Source of the DNA: Mangrovimonas cancribranchiae
GTDB taxonomy: Bacteria; Bacteroidota; Bacteroidia; Flavobacteriales; Flavobacteriaceae
Direction of reading: 5' to 3'
DNA: 64,000 nucleotides
Assembly: GCF_037126245.1 (NCBI RefSeq)
Contig: NZ_CP136925.1
Span: forward strand, 1,294,001 to 1,358,000
Both the position numbers and the translations under genes were made by a program. Positions 28,544 to 37,409 of this stretch are shown in pieces. The notes below the pieces were generated by a model. That model saw only the letters and a program-made list of their open reading frames with translations, was not told the DNA's origin and did not search any database. Position 1 is the stretch's first letter, and each line of letters opens with the position of its first letter.

Positions 28544-29625
28544 ACAAAGTCAATTAGTTTCTCCCATTTTTGTACAATAGGTTTGGTTTCAAATAGTGTA
28601 CTGCTTTTTAGGCTTTCTTCACCAAATTGTTCTTGTAGGTTAGGAGTGTTTATTAGTTTTTCTAGTTTGTTTTTAAGTGCATTTTGGTCATTTGTTGGAA
28701 TTAAAAAACCATTTTTATTATTAATAATAATGTCTGAAGGTCCAGAAGGACAATCAGTTGCTATACAGGCTACGCCAAAATACATGGCTTCTATTAACGC
28801 ATTAGGAAAACCTTCATAATTAGAGGGAAGTACAAATATTTTAGATGTATTATAATAATGTGATATGTTTTTAATACTTCCTAAAAAAACGATATTACTA
28901 ACATTTAAACTTTTAGCTAGATTAATATATTTAGTTTTTAATTTTCCATCTCCAATTAAAATAAGTTCCCAAGAGTTTGAAGGTATTTTAGAAAAAGCTC
29001 TAATAAGTAATTCTTGATTTTTTTGAGCCTCTAAGCGACCAACACAAATTATCCTATCTTCTCGTGTTGCATTAAGATCTCTTAAACCTGATAATTCTAC
29101 TGAAATAGGATTGTTTATAATAAATAGTTTAGATGGGTTGATATATTTTTTAAAATACGATTTAATATCATTTGTTTGTATTACTAGAGCATTTACAGTT
29201 GGATATGTTAATCGTCTTACAATTTTCCAAAATTTACTAATACTACCATATTTAGGATGAATACGTTCACTAATTATAGCCGGAATCTTTAATATTTTTG
29301 ATAGTATAATACTGTAAATATTAGCAATAGTTGTAAAACCAATAATTACATCAGCCTGATAATTTTTAATAACATTTTTACATGATTTAATTAAATAATA
29401 ATGATTATTTATAGATTCGAAAAAAGTAGGGGATTCGTTATAAATATCTTGACAAAAAACAACCTTTATCCTTTCATTTAAAAAATAAAAAGGGATGCAT
29501 CTATAAAGTACTACAATAATAACATTATAGGTGACTACCAATTGATTTGCTAATGTAGAAACAACACGTTCAGCGCCACCTGCCTTTAAGCTAGGTACAA
29601 TAAATACAATGGTTTTTCTTTTCAA
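28534..29625 (-). CDS. Glycosyltransferase family 4, first gene of the large minus-strand run
   Basis: A 363-residue GT-B enzyme with IVFIVPSLKAGGAERVVSTL, CVGRLEAQKNQELLIRAFSK and EGFPNALIEAMYFGVACIAT. It is the most upstream gene of the continuous run 29625-to-16842, in which neighbours overlap or lie within a few bases. The promoter should therefore lie in the 425-base spacer before it. Confidence 0.9.
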   Translation of the reverse strand: MKRKTIVFIVPSLKAGGAERVVSTLANQLVVTYNVIIVVLYRCIPFYFLNERIKVVFCQDIYNESPTFFESINNHYYLIKSCKNVIKNYQADVIIGFTTIANIYSIILSKILKIPAIISERIHPKYGSISKFWKIVRRLTYPTVNALVIQTNDIKSYFKKYINPSKLFIINNPISVELSGLRDLNATREDRIICVGRLEAQKNQELLIRAFSKIPSNSWELILIGDGKLKTKYINLAKSLNVSNIVFLGSIKNISHYYNTSKIFVLPSNYEGFPNALIEAMYFGVACIATDCPSGPSDIIINNKNGFLIPTNDQNALKNKLEKLINTPNLQEQFGEESLKSSTLFETKPIVQKWEKLIDFVCS

Positions 29626-30050
29626 AAAACTTAAGATTATTAGGCTAGTACAACCGTACTAATCATGATTAATAGCTCATTAAAAGTAGATATTTTTTTA
29701 AATACAAAAGGTGTAATTATTAGTTATTAGATGAAATACCGCTTTCTTATATAAACTGTGCTATTATATTACTCTTAAAGCAGATGGTCTAAATATTTAG
29801 CCCAAAAACCTTTTGTTTTAAAAATCCAAACCTAATAGCATATCGTATATCTTATTAAATTCTAATTGAAAGAAATTGTCGACGAAAGACATTTTTAAAC
29901 GATTATACGTATTAAAAATACTACAAAATACATGTTTCGTAGTTTTTAACTTACATATAACGTGTATTTTATCGAAAAAATGTAAATGATTTTTTTTCAG
30001 GCAATTAGAAATTATAGTTTAGCGCAAGATTAATAGCAAAAACCCCAGAA
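29626..30050. other. Long AT-rich spacer at the edge of the polysaccharide locus
   Basis: 425 bases between divergent genes with no supported ORF. It holds a perfect hairpin TAGTAC-aacc-GTACTA (29646-29661), overlapped by the 12-base palindrome TAATCATGATTA (29660-29671), and an imperfect hairpin around 29918-29950. The arrangement suggests a structured leader or regulator sites for the polysaccharide operon. No UpxY- or RfaH-type antiterminator gene lies next to it. Confidence 0.5.
29827..29834 (-). promoter_or_regulatory. Candidate -7 promoter box for the polysaccharide operon
   Basis: On the minus strand this reads TAGGTTTG, an exact TAnnTTTG. It would give a leader of roughly 190-200 bases before the GT4 gene at 29625. 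No clear -33 TTG lies at the right distance, so support is moderate. Confidence 0.4.
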
Positions 30051-31562
30051 ATGACGAATTTATTATTTAGTAAATTTCTGTTTAACAGAAATTTACAAGT
30101 GATTTTTTTATTTGTTTTTTTAACACAAAAAAACGTAAATGCCCAAAATTACCCAGAACAAGTCCTACTTTCTAATGTAGAGTATGAATCGTATACTGCA
30201 CCTAGTGAAAGTTTACCCGATTACTTAGAACCTTTTACAGAAAGTATGTCTGGTAGCACCATAACCAGAATTAGTGATAAAAACGTTTTTGGTACCACAT
30301 CGCAAAGAATAAGACATAACTACGCCAAAGATCAAACGTGGAATTCTGACGGCTCCTTAATTAAATTAGCAGGATATCCAGCAGCTATTTTAGATGGTGA
30401 AACATTCGAATTTCTTTACTGGAGAGATATCCCTTCTTATGGAAGATGGGCTAATACAGAACCCAACTATATGTACGGTACTCCTGGTAATAGATTTGTA
30501 AAGTTTAATGTTATTACAAATACTAGAGAAACCTTAAGGACTTTTAACGAATATTCTAGTATAGATTTTGGTTATGGAGAAGGAAACCAATCAAACGATG
30601 ATAGATATGTTGGTCTTATTGGTTTAAATGGAAGTAACAGAACATTAATAGTATATGACATACAAAATGACAGTATAGTTGGTACTAAAGATATTGGTTC
30701 TAGTGGTGATTTAGATTGGTTTTCAGTATCCCAATTAGGGAATTATGCTGTACTTTCTTGGAGAACAGATGGATCTGGGCCAACACAAGGTTTAAAATCT
30801 TACGATTTAAACTTTAATAATGAAATTCACGTTTATAATACAACAGCACATGGTGATTTAGGAATAGATACCAATGGAAATGAAGTTATGGTAGCTTACG
30901 AAGGACAAAGTGGTTGGGATAATGGTTCTTATGTTTATGCAGCTAGATTAGATGGCGGAGGCGTACAACCTTTATTTCAATATCCAGGTGGTATTTGGGG
31001 AGGTCATATAAGTTGCAGAAATATAGATAGACCAGGTTGGGCTTATGTAAGTGAGCAATGCTGTACAAGTCATGACGTAGCATCTAGAGAAATTTTTGCA
31101 ATAAAGCTAGATAACTCGGGTATTATAGAACGATATACTAAGCACAATAATAATGTTTCTCCAGGTAACGGACACTCTACTATGGCAGTTCCTAATAGAA
31201 ACGGAACCAAAGTTTTATTTGCAAGTAATTGGGATAACAATAATGTTATGTCAGATCCTAATCCACCAGCATGGGTTTTAGAGGTGCCACAATCCTTAAG
31301 TATTGATGATAACGTCTCTCAAGCAAATGAAAATAGCATTAAAATTTTCCCTAATCCATCAACAGGAATAGTTAATATTAAATCTCAAAATATTCTTATC
31401 AATACTATTGAACTGTATGATATGCTAGGAAGAAAAGTACTGTCAGAAAATATTAATTCAAATCAAAAGCAAATTAACTTGTCAAGATTCCCAAGTGGTA
31501 TGTACTTAGTGAAAATAGGAACAGATACTAAGTCTACAACAAAACGGTTAATGCTAAATTAA
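30051..31562 (+). CDS. Type IX secreted protein, probable beta-propeller
   Basis: 503 residues. An N-terminal signal peptide ends near VNAQ-NYP (about residue 31). The central part has repeated aromatic and Asp-rich strands (for example DLDWFSVSQLGNYAVLSW and GHSTMAVPNRNGTKVLFA), suggesting a propeller like those of TolB or oligogalacturonate-lyase proteins; I am not certain of the family. The last 80 residues are a type A C-terminal sorting domain: IKIFPNPSTGIVNI, YDMLGRKVLSE and FPSGMYLVKIGT, for export by the type IX system. The gene is monocistronic, at the border of the polysaccharide locus; whether it acts on that polymer is unknown. Confidence 0.85.
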   Translation: MTNLLFSKFLFNRNLQVIFLFVFLTQKNVNAQNYPEQVLLSNVEYESYTAPSESLPDYLEPFTESMSGSTITRISDKNVFGTTSQRIRHNYAKDQTWNSDGSLIKLAGYPAAILDGETFEFLYWRDIPSYGRWANTEPNYMYGTPGNRFVKFNVITNTRETLRTFNEYSSIDFGYGEGNQSNDDRYVGLIGLNGSNRTLIVYDIQNDSIVGTKDIGSSGDLDWFSVSQLGNYAVLSWRTDGSGPTQGLKSYDLNFNNEIHVYNTTAHGDLGIDTNGNEVMVAYEGQSGWDNGSYVYAARLDGGGVQPLFQYPGGIWGGHISCRNIDRPGWAYVSEQCCTSHDVASREIFAIKLDNSGIIERYTKHNNNVSPGNGHSTMAVPNRNGTKVLFASNWDNNNVMSDPNPPAWVLEVPQSLSIDDNVSQANENSIKIFPNPSTGIVNIKSQNILINTIELYDMLGRKVLSENINSNQKQINLSRFPSGMYLVKIGTDTKSTTKRLMLN

Positions 31563-31581
31563 TTACTCATAATATTACAGG

Positions 31582-31617
31582 AAACAAGCTCGATTAATAA
31601 TTTAATTGGGCTTGTTT
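31582..31617. terminator. Bidirectional intrinsic terminator
   Basis: A 16-base arm at 31582-31597 pairs with 31602-31617 (two G-U pairs) around the loop TAAT. It separates the convergent genes ending at 31562 (+) and 31617 (-). The T run on the plus side is short. Confidence 0.65.
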
Positions 31618-31988
31618 TATTCCCAATTAAATGCTTTTACGGTTGCAATGCTATCACAATTTTCAACTTGTAGTGATACCGATTTATCATCAATACTTCC
31701 TTTAATATAATAGATGCCGCAAGGCGTACTTCGCGGTGTGCTTTTAGAGAAAATAACATCACCTTCTTTAAGAATTTTGTCAATTAAAAGAGAATCTAAT
31801 TCACCAGAGAGGACTTTAGATTCTATATTGGCATTAAATTTTAAAGGTTTAGTATTAATATTTTTTTTTACTCTAGCTTCTGGACCGTAATCACAAGATA
31901 CTTTTTTCCCGTTTAGGAAAAAAAATAAAAAAACGAGACCTATAGAAAAGCCGCCAAGATAAAAACCTAGTCTATGAATAAATTTCAT
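31617..31988 (-). CDS. Small membrane-anchored protein, DUF4258-like
   Basis: A 123-residue protein with an N-terminal membrane segment (LGFYLGGFSIGLVFLFFFL, about 7-25) followed by a short periplasmic or cytosolic domain. CDYGPEARV, EGDVIFSKSTPRSTPCGIYY and SVSLQVENCDSIATV are the recognisable parts; the Cys residues could pair. It resembles flavobacterial proteins often labelled DUF4258. The function is unknown. It lies 30 bases downstream of alanine dehydrogenase on the same strand and is probably co-transcribed. Confidence 0.72.
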   Translation of the reverse strand: MKFIHRLGFYLGGFSIGLVFLFFFLNGKKVSCDYGPEARVKKNINTKPLKFNANIESKVLSGELDSLLIDKILKEGDVIFSKSTPRSTPCGIYYIKGSIDDKSVSLQVENCDSIATVKAFNWE

Positions 31989-32018
31989 GTTATTTTTTCA
32001 GTTGAAAATTGATAGGGA

Positions 32019-33218
32019 TTAAAAAATCAATAAATTAATATCGCTGTGTTTTAAATCAAACCATTCACCAACCGATTTGTTGGTAAGAATGCCGTGGTAA
32101 AAGTACAAACCATTTTTTAAACCTCTATCAAACCGCAAAGAATTTTCTAAACCGCCGTCATCTGCAATTTTTAAAATATAAGGTGTAAACATATTACTTA
32201 TCGATATAGATGCCGTTCTTGAAAACCTAGCAGGGATATTAGGTACGCAATAATGAATAACACCATGTTTTTTAAATGTAGGTGATTTATGAGTGGTAAC
32301 CTCGCTAGTTTCTACACAACCTCCCATATCTATACTTACATCTATAATAACAGCACCAGATTTCATGTTTTCAACCATAGTCTCTGTAACTATAATAGGC
32401 GAGCGATTTTTACCTCGTACAGCTCCAATAACAATATCGCAACGTTTTAACGCTTTTAAAAGATTCTTGGGTTGTATGGTTGACGTAAAGAGCGGTTGTC
32501 CAAGATTTTTTTGTATTTCACGTAACCTAGTAATGGAATTATCAAAAATTTTCACATTAGCTCCTAAGCCTAACGAACTCCTTGCAGCAAATTCACCTAC
32601 AGTTCCTGCGCCTAAAATAACTACCTCTACAGGTGGAACACCACTAACGTTACCAAACATTAAACCGTTTCCTTCGTTTACATTACTTAATAATTCGGCG
32701 GCAATTAAAACCGAAGAGGTTCCTGCTATTTCACTTAACGATTTTACAGCAGGGTAAGTGCCATCATCGTCTTTTATAAATTCAAAAGCTAAAGCGGTAA
32801 CACGTTTTGCCGCTAATGTTTCAAAGTACTTTTTAGTTTGCGTTTTAAGCTGTAAGGCAGAGATTAGTATAGATTGTGGGTTTATTAATTTAATTTGATC
32901 TAGAGTAGGAGGCTCAATTTTTAAAATCATTGGGCAGGCAAATACTTTAGCCGTGTCTTTTGTTATTTCTGCACCTGCTTCGGTATAATCTTTATCACTA
33001 AAGTTGGCTCCTTTTCCAGCGCCAGACTCAATTAAAACACGATGCCCATTATTAACAATAGCAGAAACAGCATCGGGTGTTAAGCAAACACGCTTTTCTT
33101 GAAAAGCTGTTTCTTTAGGAATACCAATAAATAGGGAACTTTTACTTTTTAAAATCTCTAAGCGTTCTTCTTGAGGAATTAATTGCTGCTTAGTAAAAGG
33201 TGATAAGGATTTTGACAT
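32019..33218 (-). CDS. ald: Alanine dehydrogenase
   Basis: An NAD-dependent enzyme interconverting alanine and pyruvate with ammonium, of the AlaDH/PNT family. GIPKETAFQEKRVCLTPDAV (32-51) holds the substrate-binding Arg; VLIESGAGKGANFSDKDY, and the Rossmann motif VILGAGTVGEFAARSSLGLG (200-219) follow. The 399-residue length and the extended N-terminus (LIPQEERLEILKSK) match the Bacteroidota form. A proton-pumping transhydrogenase subunit is unlikely because no membrane part or partner gene is present. Confidence 0.88.
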   Translation of the reverse strand: MSKSLSPFTKQQLIPQEERLEILKSKSSLFIGIPKETAFQEKRVCLTPDAVSAIVNNGHRVLIESGAGKGANFSDKDYTEAGAEITKDTAKVFACPMILKIEPPTLDQIKLINPQSILISALQLKTQTKKYFETLAAKRVTALAFEFIKDDDGTYPAVKSLSEIAGTSSVLIAAELLSNVNEGNGLMFGNVSGVPPVEVVILGAGTVGEFAARSSLGLGANVKIFDNSITRLREIQKNLGQPLFTSTIQPKNLLKALKRCDIVIGAVRGKNRSPIIVTETMVENMKSGAVIIDVSIDMGGCVETSEVTTHKSPTFKKHGVIHYCVPNIPARFSRTASISISNMFTPYILKIADDGGLENSLRFDRGLKNGLYFYHGILTNKSVGEWFDLKHSDINLLIF

Positions 33219-33276
33219 GTTGAGTCCTGTTTAAAAACTCAAATTACAAATTAATTTTTATCTGTAACGAAATATT

Positions 33277-33819
33277 TTAAAAATACTGTTTGATTTTTCC
33301 CCAAAGTGTAGTTGGTTTAATTTTAAACTCTTCTTCAAGTTCTTCCATAGATTTATCAACACTTGTGAGTTTATTAAACATTTGTGCTCTGATTAGATAT
33401 ATTGACGGGATAACAATAGCCATTACAGGTATTAAGTATAATAGCTGAAATTCATCTGCAAATTTAAAGTCATCATTTAAAATAACTATTATTTGAAAAA
33501 TATACATTGCCATTGGTACAATTAATACATGGTACCACCAATGACGACAAGTAAAAAACCAAATTAATATAAAAAGTAAAGGAATAATTTTCCCTGTTAA
33601 AACCCACATCGCAAAATTAGCGCTCCCCCAACTTTGACTATTATATGTAAACAAAAAAGTGTTCCAAACTTGCTTGTCTGGAACACTCTCGTATAAATAA
33701 AATAAATATGGAGAGATAGCTATAAATGTAGCTATTAGACTCCCTAATATTAGATTTCTATTAACCCGCTGACGGGATTCTATACTTTTTCTTTTCGATT
33801 TTTGTTGTTTGTTGTCCAT
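33277..33819 (-). CDS. Conserved membrane protein of unknown function
   Basis: A 180-residue protein with a basic N-terminus (KSKRKSIESRQRVNRN) and four hydrophobic segments (about 24-46, 66-88, 92-113, 122-145). The C-terminal tail is cytosolic and acidic, then basic (EELEEEFKIKPTTLWGKIK). No known domain was recognised. Its start lies inside the 3' part of the small secreted-peptide gene upstream, in another frame, with a 59-base overlap, so the two may be translationally coupled. Confidence 0.75.
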   Translation of the reverse strand: MDNKQQKSKRKSIESRQRVNRNLILGSLIATFIAISPYLFYLYESVPDKQVWNTFLFTYNSQSWGSANFAMWVLTGKIIPLLFILIWFFTCRHWWYHVLIVPMAMYIFQIIVILNDDFKFADEFQLLYLIPVMAIVIPSIYLIRAQMFNKLTSVDKSMEELEEEFKIKPTTLWGKIKQYF

Positions 33820-33904
33820 CTAGGTCAATTAAATTTGTCGCTTGAGCTGTAAACAACATTCCACCGAAAATTGCAATTGCAATAACATACTTTTTAGTTT
33901 TCAT
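33761..33904 (-). CDS. Small secreted peptide (47 residues)
   Basis: An ORF of 47 codons beginning MKTKKYVIAIAIFGGMLFTA. It has a textbook signal peptide: a basic start, a hydrophobic core and a cleavage site after TAQA (about residue 22). The mature part would be about 25 residues ending IEKKKYRIPSAG. It overlaps the following membrane-protein gene by 59 bases in a different frame. Short exported peptides of this make-up occur in Flavobacteriaceae, but no function is known to me. The clear signal sequence argues for a real gene. Confidence 0.6.
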   Translation of the reverse strand: MKTKKYVIAIAIFGGMLFTAQATNLIDLDGQQTTKIEKKKYRIPSAG

Positions 33905-34066
33905 AATTTAAGGGATTTAATTAATTAATTACAATCCAAAAGTATGTTTACAGGTAGTATCTTTTACGGTTAAAATGTTAAAATTATGTTAAAAACCATG
34001 GTTTAGGTGGTTTTTCGTTACGGTTTTTCCGTAAAAGTACTTGTTTTCGGTAGAAAAGGTGCTTAG

Positions 34067-34474
34067 TTACATACTGTTTACACTTAAAATTCTACTTTTT
34101 TTATTATTAAACTTTATAGCAACTGTATCATAATCAGATACTAGCTCCTCGATTAATTCAGGCCATTCAATAATCTTCCAATGATCTGAATAGATGTAAT
34201 CTTCAATACCAAAATCGTAAGCTTCGTCTATATTATTAATGCGATACAAATCAAAATGAAAAATTTTCTCACCATTACATTTGTACTCATTTACTATTGA
34301 ATAGGTTGGACTACTAACTTCGTCTTGACAACCTATTCGCTTTACCAAAGCTTTAATGAAAGTGGTTTTTCCAGCTCCCATTTCTCCATAAATTAATATG
34401 GTTTTTGTTTTAAGATGAGTAAGAACTTGACTTGCAATATCTTCTACATCGCTAATTGTATATACTATATCCAA
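34067..34474 (-). CDS. tsaE: tRNA threonylcarbamoyladenosine biosynthesis ATPase TsaE
   Basis: The ATPase of the t6A37 tRNA modification machinery, acting with TsaB and TsaD. It has Walker A GEMGAGKTT (30-38), SSPTYSIVNEY with the conserved Ser-Pro-Thr, FHFDLYRI and IIEWPE, all diagnostic. The 135-residue length is normal. It is encoded just downstream of porX (91 bases) on the same strand, an order seen in other Flavobacteriaceae. Confidence 0.95.
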   Translation of the reverse strand: MDIVYTISDVEDIASQVLTHLKTKTILIYGEMGAGKTTFIKALVKRIGCQDEVSSPTYSIVNEYKCNGEKIFHFDLYRINNIDEAYDFGIEDYIYSDHWKIIEWPELIEELVSDYDTVAIKFNNKKSRILSVNSM

Positions 34475-34565
34475 TCTATGAAAAATTACTGTGCAATGTA
34501 ATAAGAATAAATGAAAAAAACCAATCAGAAATGCGTTTCATCGATTTTTTTTGCATTACATGGAG

Positions 34566-36119
34566 TTATTTAGGTGACATTGTGATAAATGGAATAATCA
34601 TTTCTTCTAAAGAAACCCCACCATGTTGGTAAGTGTTTCTGTAATAACTAACATAGTGGTTATAATTATTAGGATACGCAAAAAACAAATCACTTTTAGC
34701 AAAAATAAATGAACTACTCATTGTAATGGATGGTAAATGAATTGTTTTGGGATTTTTGGCTACTAAAACGTCTTTGTCTTCATAGGTTAAACTTCTCCCA
34801 GTTTTATACCTTAAATTTAAACTTGTGTCTTTATCTCCAATAACTTTTGAAGGGTTTTTAACATTTATGGTACCATGGTCTGTAGTAATAATAAGTTTAA
34901 ACCCTAATTGTTGCGCTTGTTGAATAATTTCTAGCAACGGGGAGTTTTTAAACCAGCTAAGGGTTAAAGAGCGGTAAGCTTTATCGTTAGCTGCTAACTC
35001 TTTAACAACATCCATTTCGGTTTTTGAGTGAGATAACATATCTACAAAATTGTAAACAACCACAGTTAGATCGTTATCTTTTTGAGATTTAAAATTATCG
35101 GCCAGTTTCTTTCCAGATTTTAAACTTGTTATTTTATGGTATTCATACTTTATGTCTGTAAGTCCTAAACGCTTTAGTTGCGCTTTTAAAAAATCGTTTT
35201 CATGAAGGTTTTTTCCGCCTTCATCGGTGTCATTTTTCCAAAGATCTGGATGTAATTTTTCCATATCGGCTGGCATTAATCCCGAAAAAATAGCATTCCT
35301 TGCATATTGTGTTGCCGATGGTAGTATGCTGTAATAAGGAGACTCTTGTTCTTTCTTGTAATAATTAGTTAAGACAGGTTCAAAAGCTTTCCATTGGTCG
35401 TAACGTAAATTATCTACAACTATAAGAAGAGTTGGTTGTTCTTTACTTATTTCAGGAACTATTTTTTCTCTAAATAGGGTATGAGACATCACAGGTGAAT
35501 CTACTTTACCATCAAACCAATTAGGGTAGTTTTTGTCAATAAACTTTCCAAATTGGATGTTTGCTTCGTTTTTTTGAGATTCTAAAATTTCAAACATTCC
35601 AATATCTTCAATATCTTCAAGTTGTAGTTCCCAATAAATAAGCTTTTGATATAAGTTAGCCCACTCTTCAAAAGAATTTACCATAGTTAAATCCATGGCT
35701 ATTTTTCTAAACTCTTGCTGATAGTTGGATGTCGTTTTTTCCGATACCAATCTAGAATGGTCTAGGTTTTTCTTTAAACTTAATAGTATTTGATTAGGGT
35801 TTACGGGTTTAATAAGGTAATCGGCAATTTTATTGCCAATAGCTTCTTCCATAATATACTCTTCCTCGCTTTTAGTAATCATAACAACAGGAAGTGCATT
35901 ATTTATAGCTTTAATTTCATTAAGTGTTTCTAAGCCTGTTAAACCTGGCATATTCTCGTCTAAGAAAACAATATCAAAAGAAGTACTTTCTAATGCTTCA
36001 ATAGCTTCGGTGCCACTTTTACAGGTTGTTACGTTATAGTTTTTTTTCTCTAAAAATAATATATGAGGTTTTAATAAGTCGATTTCGTCGTCAACCCAAA
36101 GAATATTTATATTGTTCAT
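34566..36119 (-). CDS. porX: PorX: response regulator with PglZ domain, type IX secretion regulator
   Basis: PorX controls type IX secretion genes with the PorY sensor kinase and a sigma factor. The N-terminal receiver domain (1-120) has the acidic pair D10/D11, phosphoacceptor D54 in IVFLDENMPG and the conserved Lys in VMITKSEEE. The C-terminal PglZ (alkaline-phosphatase-like) domain runs from about 215 to 510, with LLIVVDNLRYDQWKAF, SATQYARNAIFSGLMP and IITTDHGTINVKNPS carrying the metal ligands. At 517 residues it is full-length. It presumably regulates export of cargo such as the sorting-domain protein at 30051-31562. Confidence 0.95.
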   Translation of the reverse strand: MNNINILWVDDEIDLLKPHILFLEKKNYNVTTCKSGTEAIEALESTSFDIVFLDENMPGLTGLETLNEIKAINNALPVVMITKSEEEYIMEEAIGNKIADYLIKPVNPNQILLSLKKNLDHSRLVSEKTTSNYQQEFRKIAMDLTMVNSFEEWANLYQKLIYWELQLEDIEDIGMFEILESQKNEANIQFGKFIDKNYPNWFDGKVDSPVMSHTLFREKIVPEISKEQPTLLIVVDNLRYDQWKAFEPVLTNYYKKEQESPYYSILPSATQYARNAIFSGLMPADMEKLHPDLWKNDTDEGGKNLHENDFLKAQLKRLGLTDIKYEYHKITSLKSGKKLADNFKSQKDNDLTVVVYNFVDMLSHSKTEMDVVKELAANDKAYRSLTLSWFKNSPLLEIIQQAQQLGFKLIITTDHGTINVKNPSKVIGDKDTSLNLRYKTGRSLTYEDKDVLVAKNPKTIHLPSITMSSSFIFAKSDLFFAYPNNYNHYVSYYRNTYQHGGVSLEEMIIPFITMSPK

Positions 36120-36120
36120 G

Positions 36121-36128
36121 TATATTTG
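36121..36128 (+). promoter_or_regulatory. Candidate -7 promoter box for the HD-domain gene
   Basis: TATATTTG, an exact TAnnTTTG match, starts 2 bases after the divergent porX start codon and lies 27 bases before the TTG start at 36156. Confidence 0.45.
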
Positions 36129-36155
36129 TTTAAATTAAAATGTAATAGATAAAGT

Positions 36156-37385
36156 TTGAAAGCACAAAACAAACTTAAAATATTTAACGATCCAATTTAC
36201 GGATTTATTACTATTCCAAATACGCTCATTTTTGATTTAATTGAGCATAAGTATTTTCAAAGACTTCGCAGAATTACACAAATGGGGTTATCTTATTTGG
36301 TATATCCTGGAGCTCACCATACAAGATTTCATCATGCCATAGGCTGTATGCATTTAATGAAAAAAGCTGTGAATGTGCTTCGTTTTAAAGGAGTTACTAT
36401 TTCCGAAGATGAAGAGAACGCCTTGTATATTGCTATTTTACTACATGATATTGGTCATGGACCATTTTCTCATGCTATGGAACACAGTATTGTAAATGGT
36501 GTGTCTCATGAGGAAATATCGTTGCTTTTTATGGAACGTTTAAACGAAGAATTTAACTCAAAATTAACGCTAGCCATTACTATTTTCAAGGGAGAATATC
36601 ACCGTAAATTTCTTTGTCAGTTAATTTCGGGGCAATTAGATATGGATCGCGCCGATTATTTAAAACGTGATAGCTTTTATACAGGTGTTGCAGAAGGCAA
36701 TGTAAATAGTGAGCGTTTAATTACCATGCTTAATGTGGTAAACGATAAATTAGTTGTTGAAGAAAAAGGCATTTATAGCGTAGAAAAATTTCTTTTAGCA
36801 AGACGCTTAATGTATTGGCAAGTCTATTTACATAAAACAAGCTTGGTTGCCGAACAACTTCTTATTAGAGTTTTAAAACGTGCCAAAGAATTAAAAAGTC
36901 AAGGAGTTACGTTAACTGCAAGTTCAGCGTTGAGCTATTTTTTAAATCATAATATTTCAATAGAGAACTTTGATGCCAAAACTCTAGATACGTTTTCGCA
37001 GCTAGATGATTATGATATTGTCTCTGCAATGAAAGAATGGCAATTTCATGATGATTTTGTGTTAAGCAATTTATGCGATATGATTATTAATAGGGATTTA
37101 TTAAAAATCAAAATAAAAAAGAAAGCTATAAAAGTAGAGAAACTTGACAAGCAGATAGACAAATTAATGCAGCGATATAATATATCAAATCATGAAGCAA
37201 ACTACTTTGTGTTTTCTGGAGAAATAACAAACCAGGCTTACAAGTCAGAACACCAAAACATAAATATATTGCATAAAAATGGTAAAATAGGCGATATTAT
37301 TAATGCTTCAGATCACTTTAATTTAAAATCATTAGCAAAACCAGTAACCAAATTTTATATCTGCTATCCTAAGCAGAAAATTTAA
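36156..37385 (+). CDS. HD-domain phosphohydrolase (dNTPase/SAMHD1-like)
   Basis: A 409-residue cytosolic metal-dependent phosphohydrolase. The HD site is H59/H60 (TRFHHAIG), H97-D98 in LLHDIGHGPFSHAME and the later Asp in LDMDRADYLKRD. This resembles dGTPase/YwfO-like enzymes acting on nucleotides, though the substrate is not known. It uses a TTG start: no ATG is available, and the TTG gives MKAQNKLKIFNDPIYGFI, which fits homologues. The next gene, lpxD, begins 24 bases later but has its own promoter box. Confidence 0.88.
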   Translation: MKAQNKLKIFNDPIYGFITIPNTLIFDLIEHKYFQRLRRITQMGLSYLVYPGAHHTRFHHAIGCMHLMKKAVNVLRFKGVTISEDEENALYIAILLHDIGHGPFSHAMEHSIVNGVSHEEISLLFMERLNEEFNSKLTLAITIFKGEYHRKFLCQLISGQLDMDRADYLKRDSFYTGVAEGNVNSERLITMLNVVNDKLVVEEKGIYSVEKFLLARRLMYWQVYLHKTSLVAEQLLIRVLKRAKELKSQGVTLTASSALSYFLNHNISIENFDAKTLDTFSQLDDYDIVSAMKEWQFHDDFVLSNLCDMIINRDLLKIKIKKKAIKVEKLDKQIDKLMQRYNISNHEANYFVFSGEITNQAYKSEHQNINILHKNGKIGDIINASDHFNLKSLAKPVTKFYICYPKQKI

Positions 37386-37396
37386 CAGTTTTTTCA

Positions 37397-37404
37397 TATT
37401 TTTG
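37397..37404 (+). promoter_or_regulatory. -7 promoter box directly before lpxD
   Basis: TATTTTTG fits TAnnTTTG and ends only 5 bases before the lpxD ATG at 37410. Transcription would begin at or very near the start codon, so the mRNA would be leaderless or nearly so. Confidence 0.5.
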
Positions 37405-37409
37405 CAAGA

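Noticed and set aside
32293-32757. A 154-codon plus-strand frame within alanine dehydrogenase
   Set aside because: Shadow of the well-supported alanine dehydrogenase gene; no signal, domain or start context.
34475-34565. Inverted repeat ATGTAAT/ATTACAT and a short GAAA-TTTC hairpin between porX and tsaE
   Set aside because: The stems are weak and a T run lies only at some distance, so I cannot support a terminator or an operator here.
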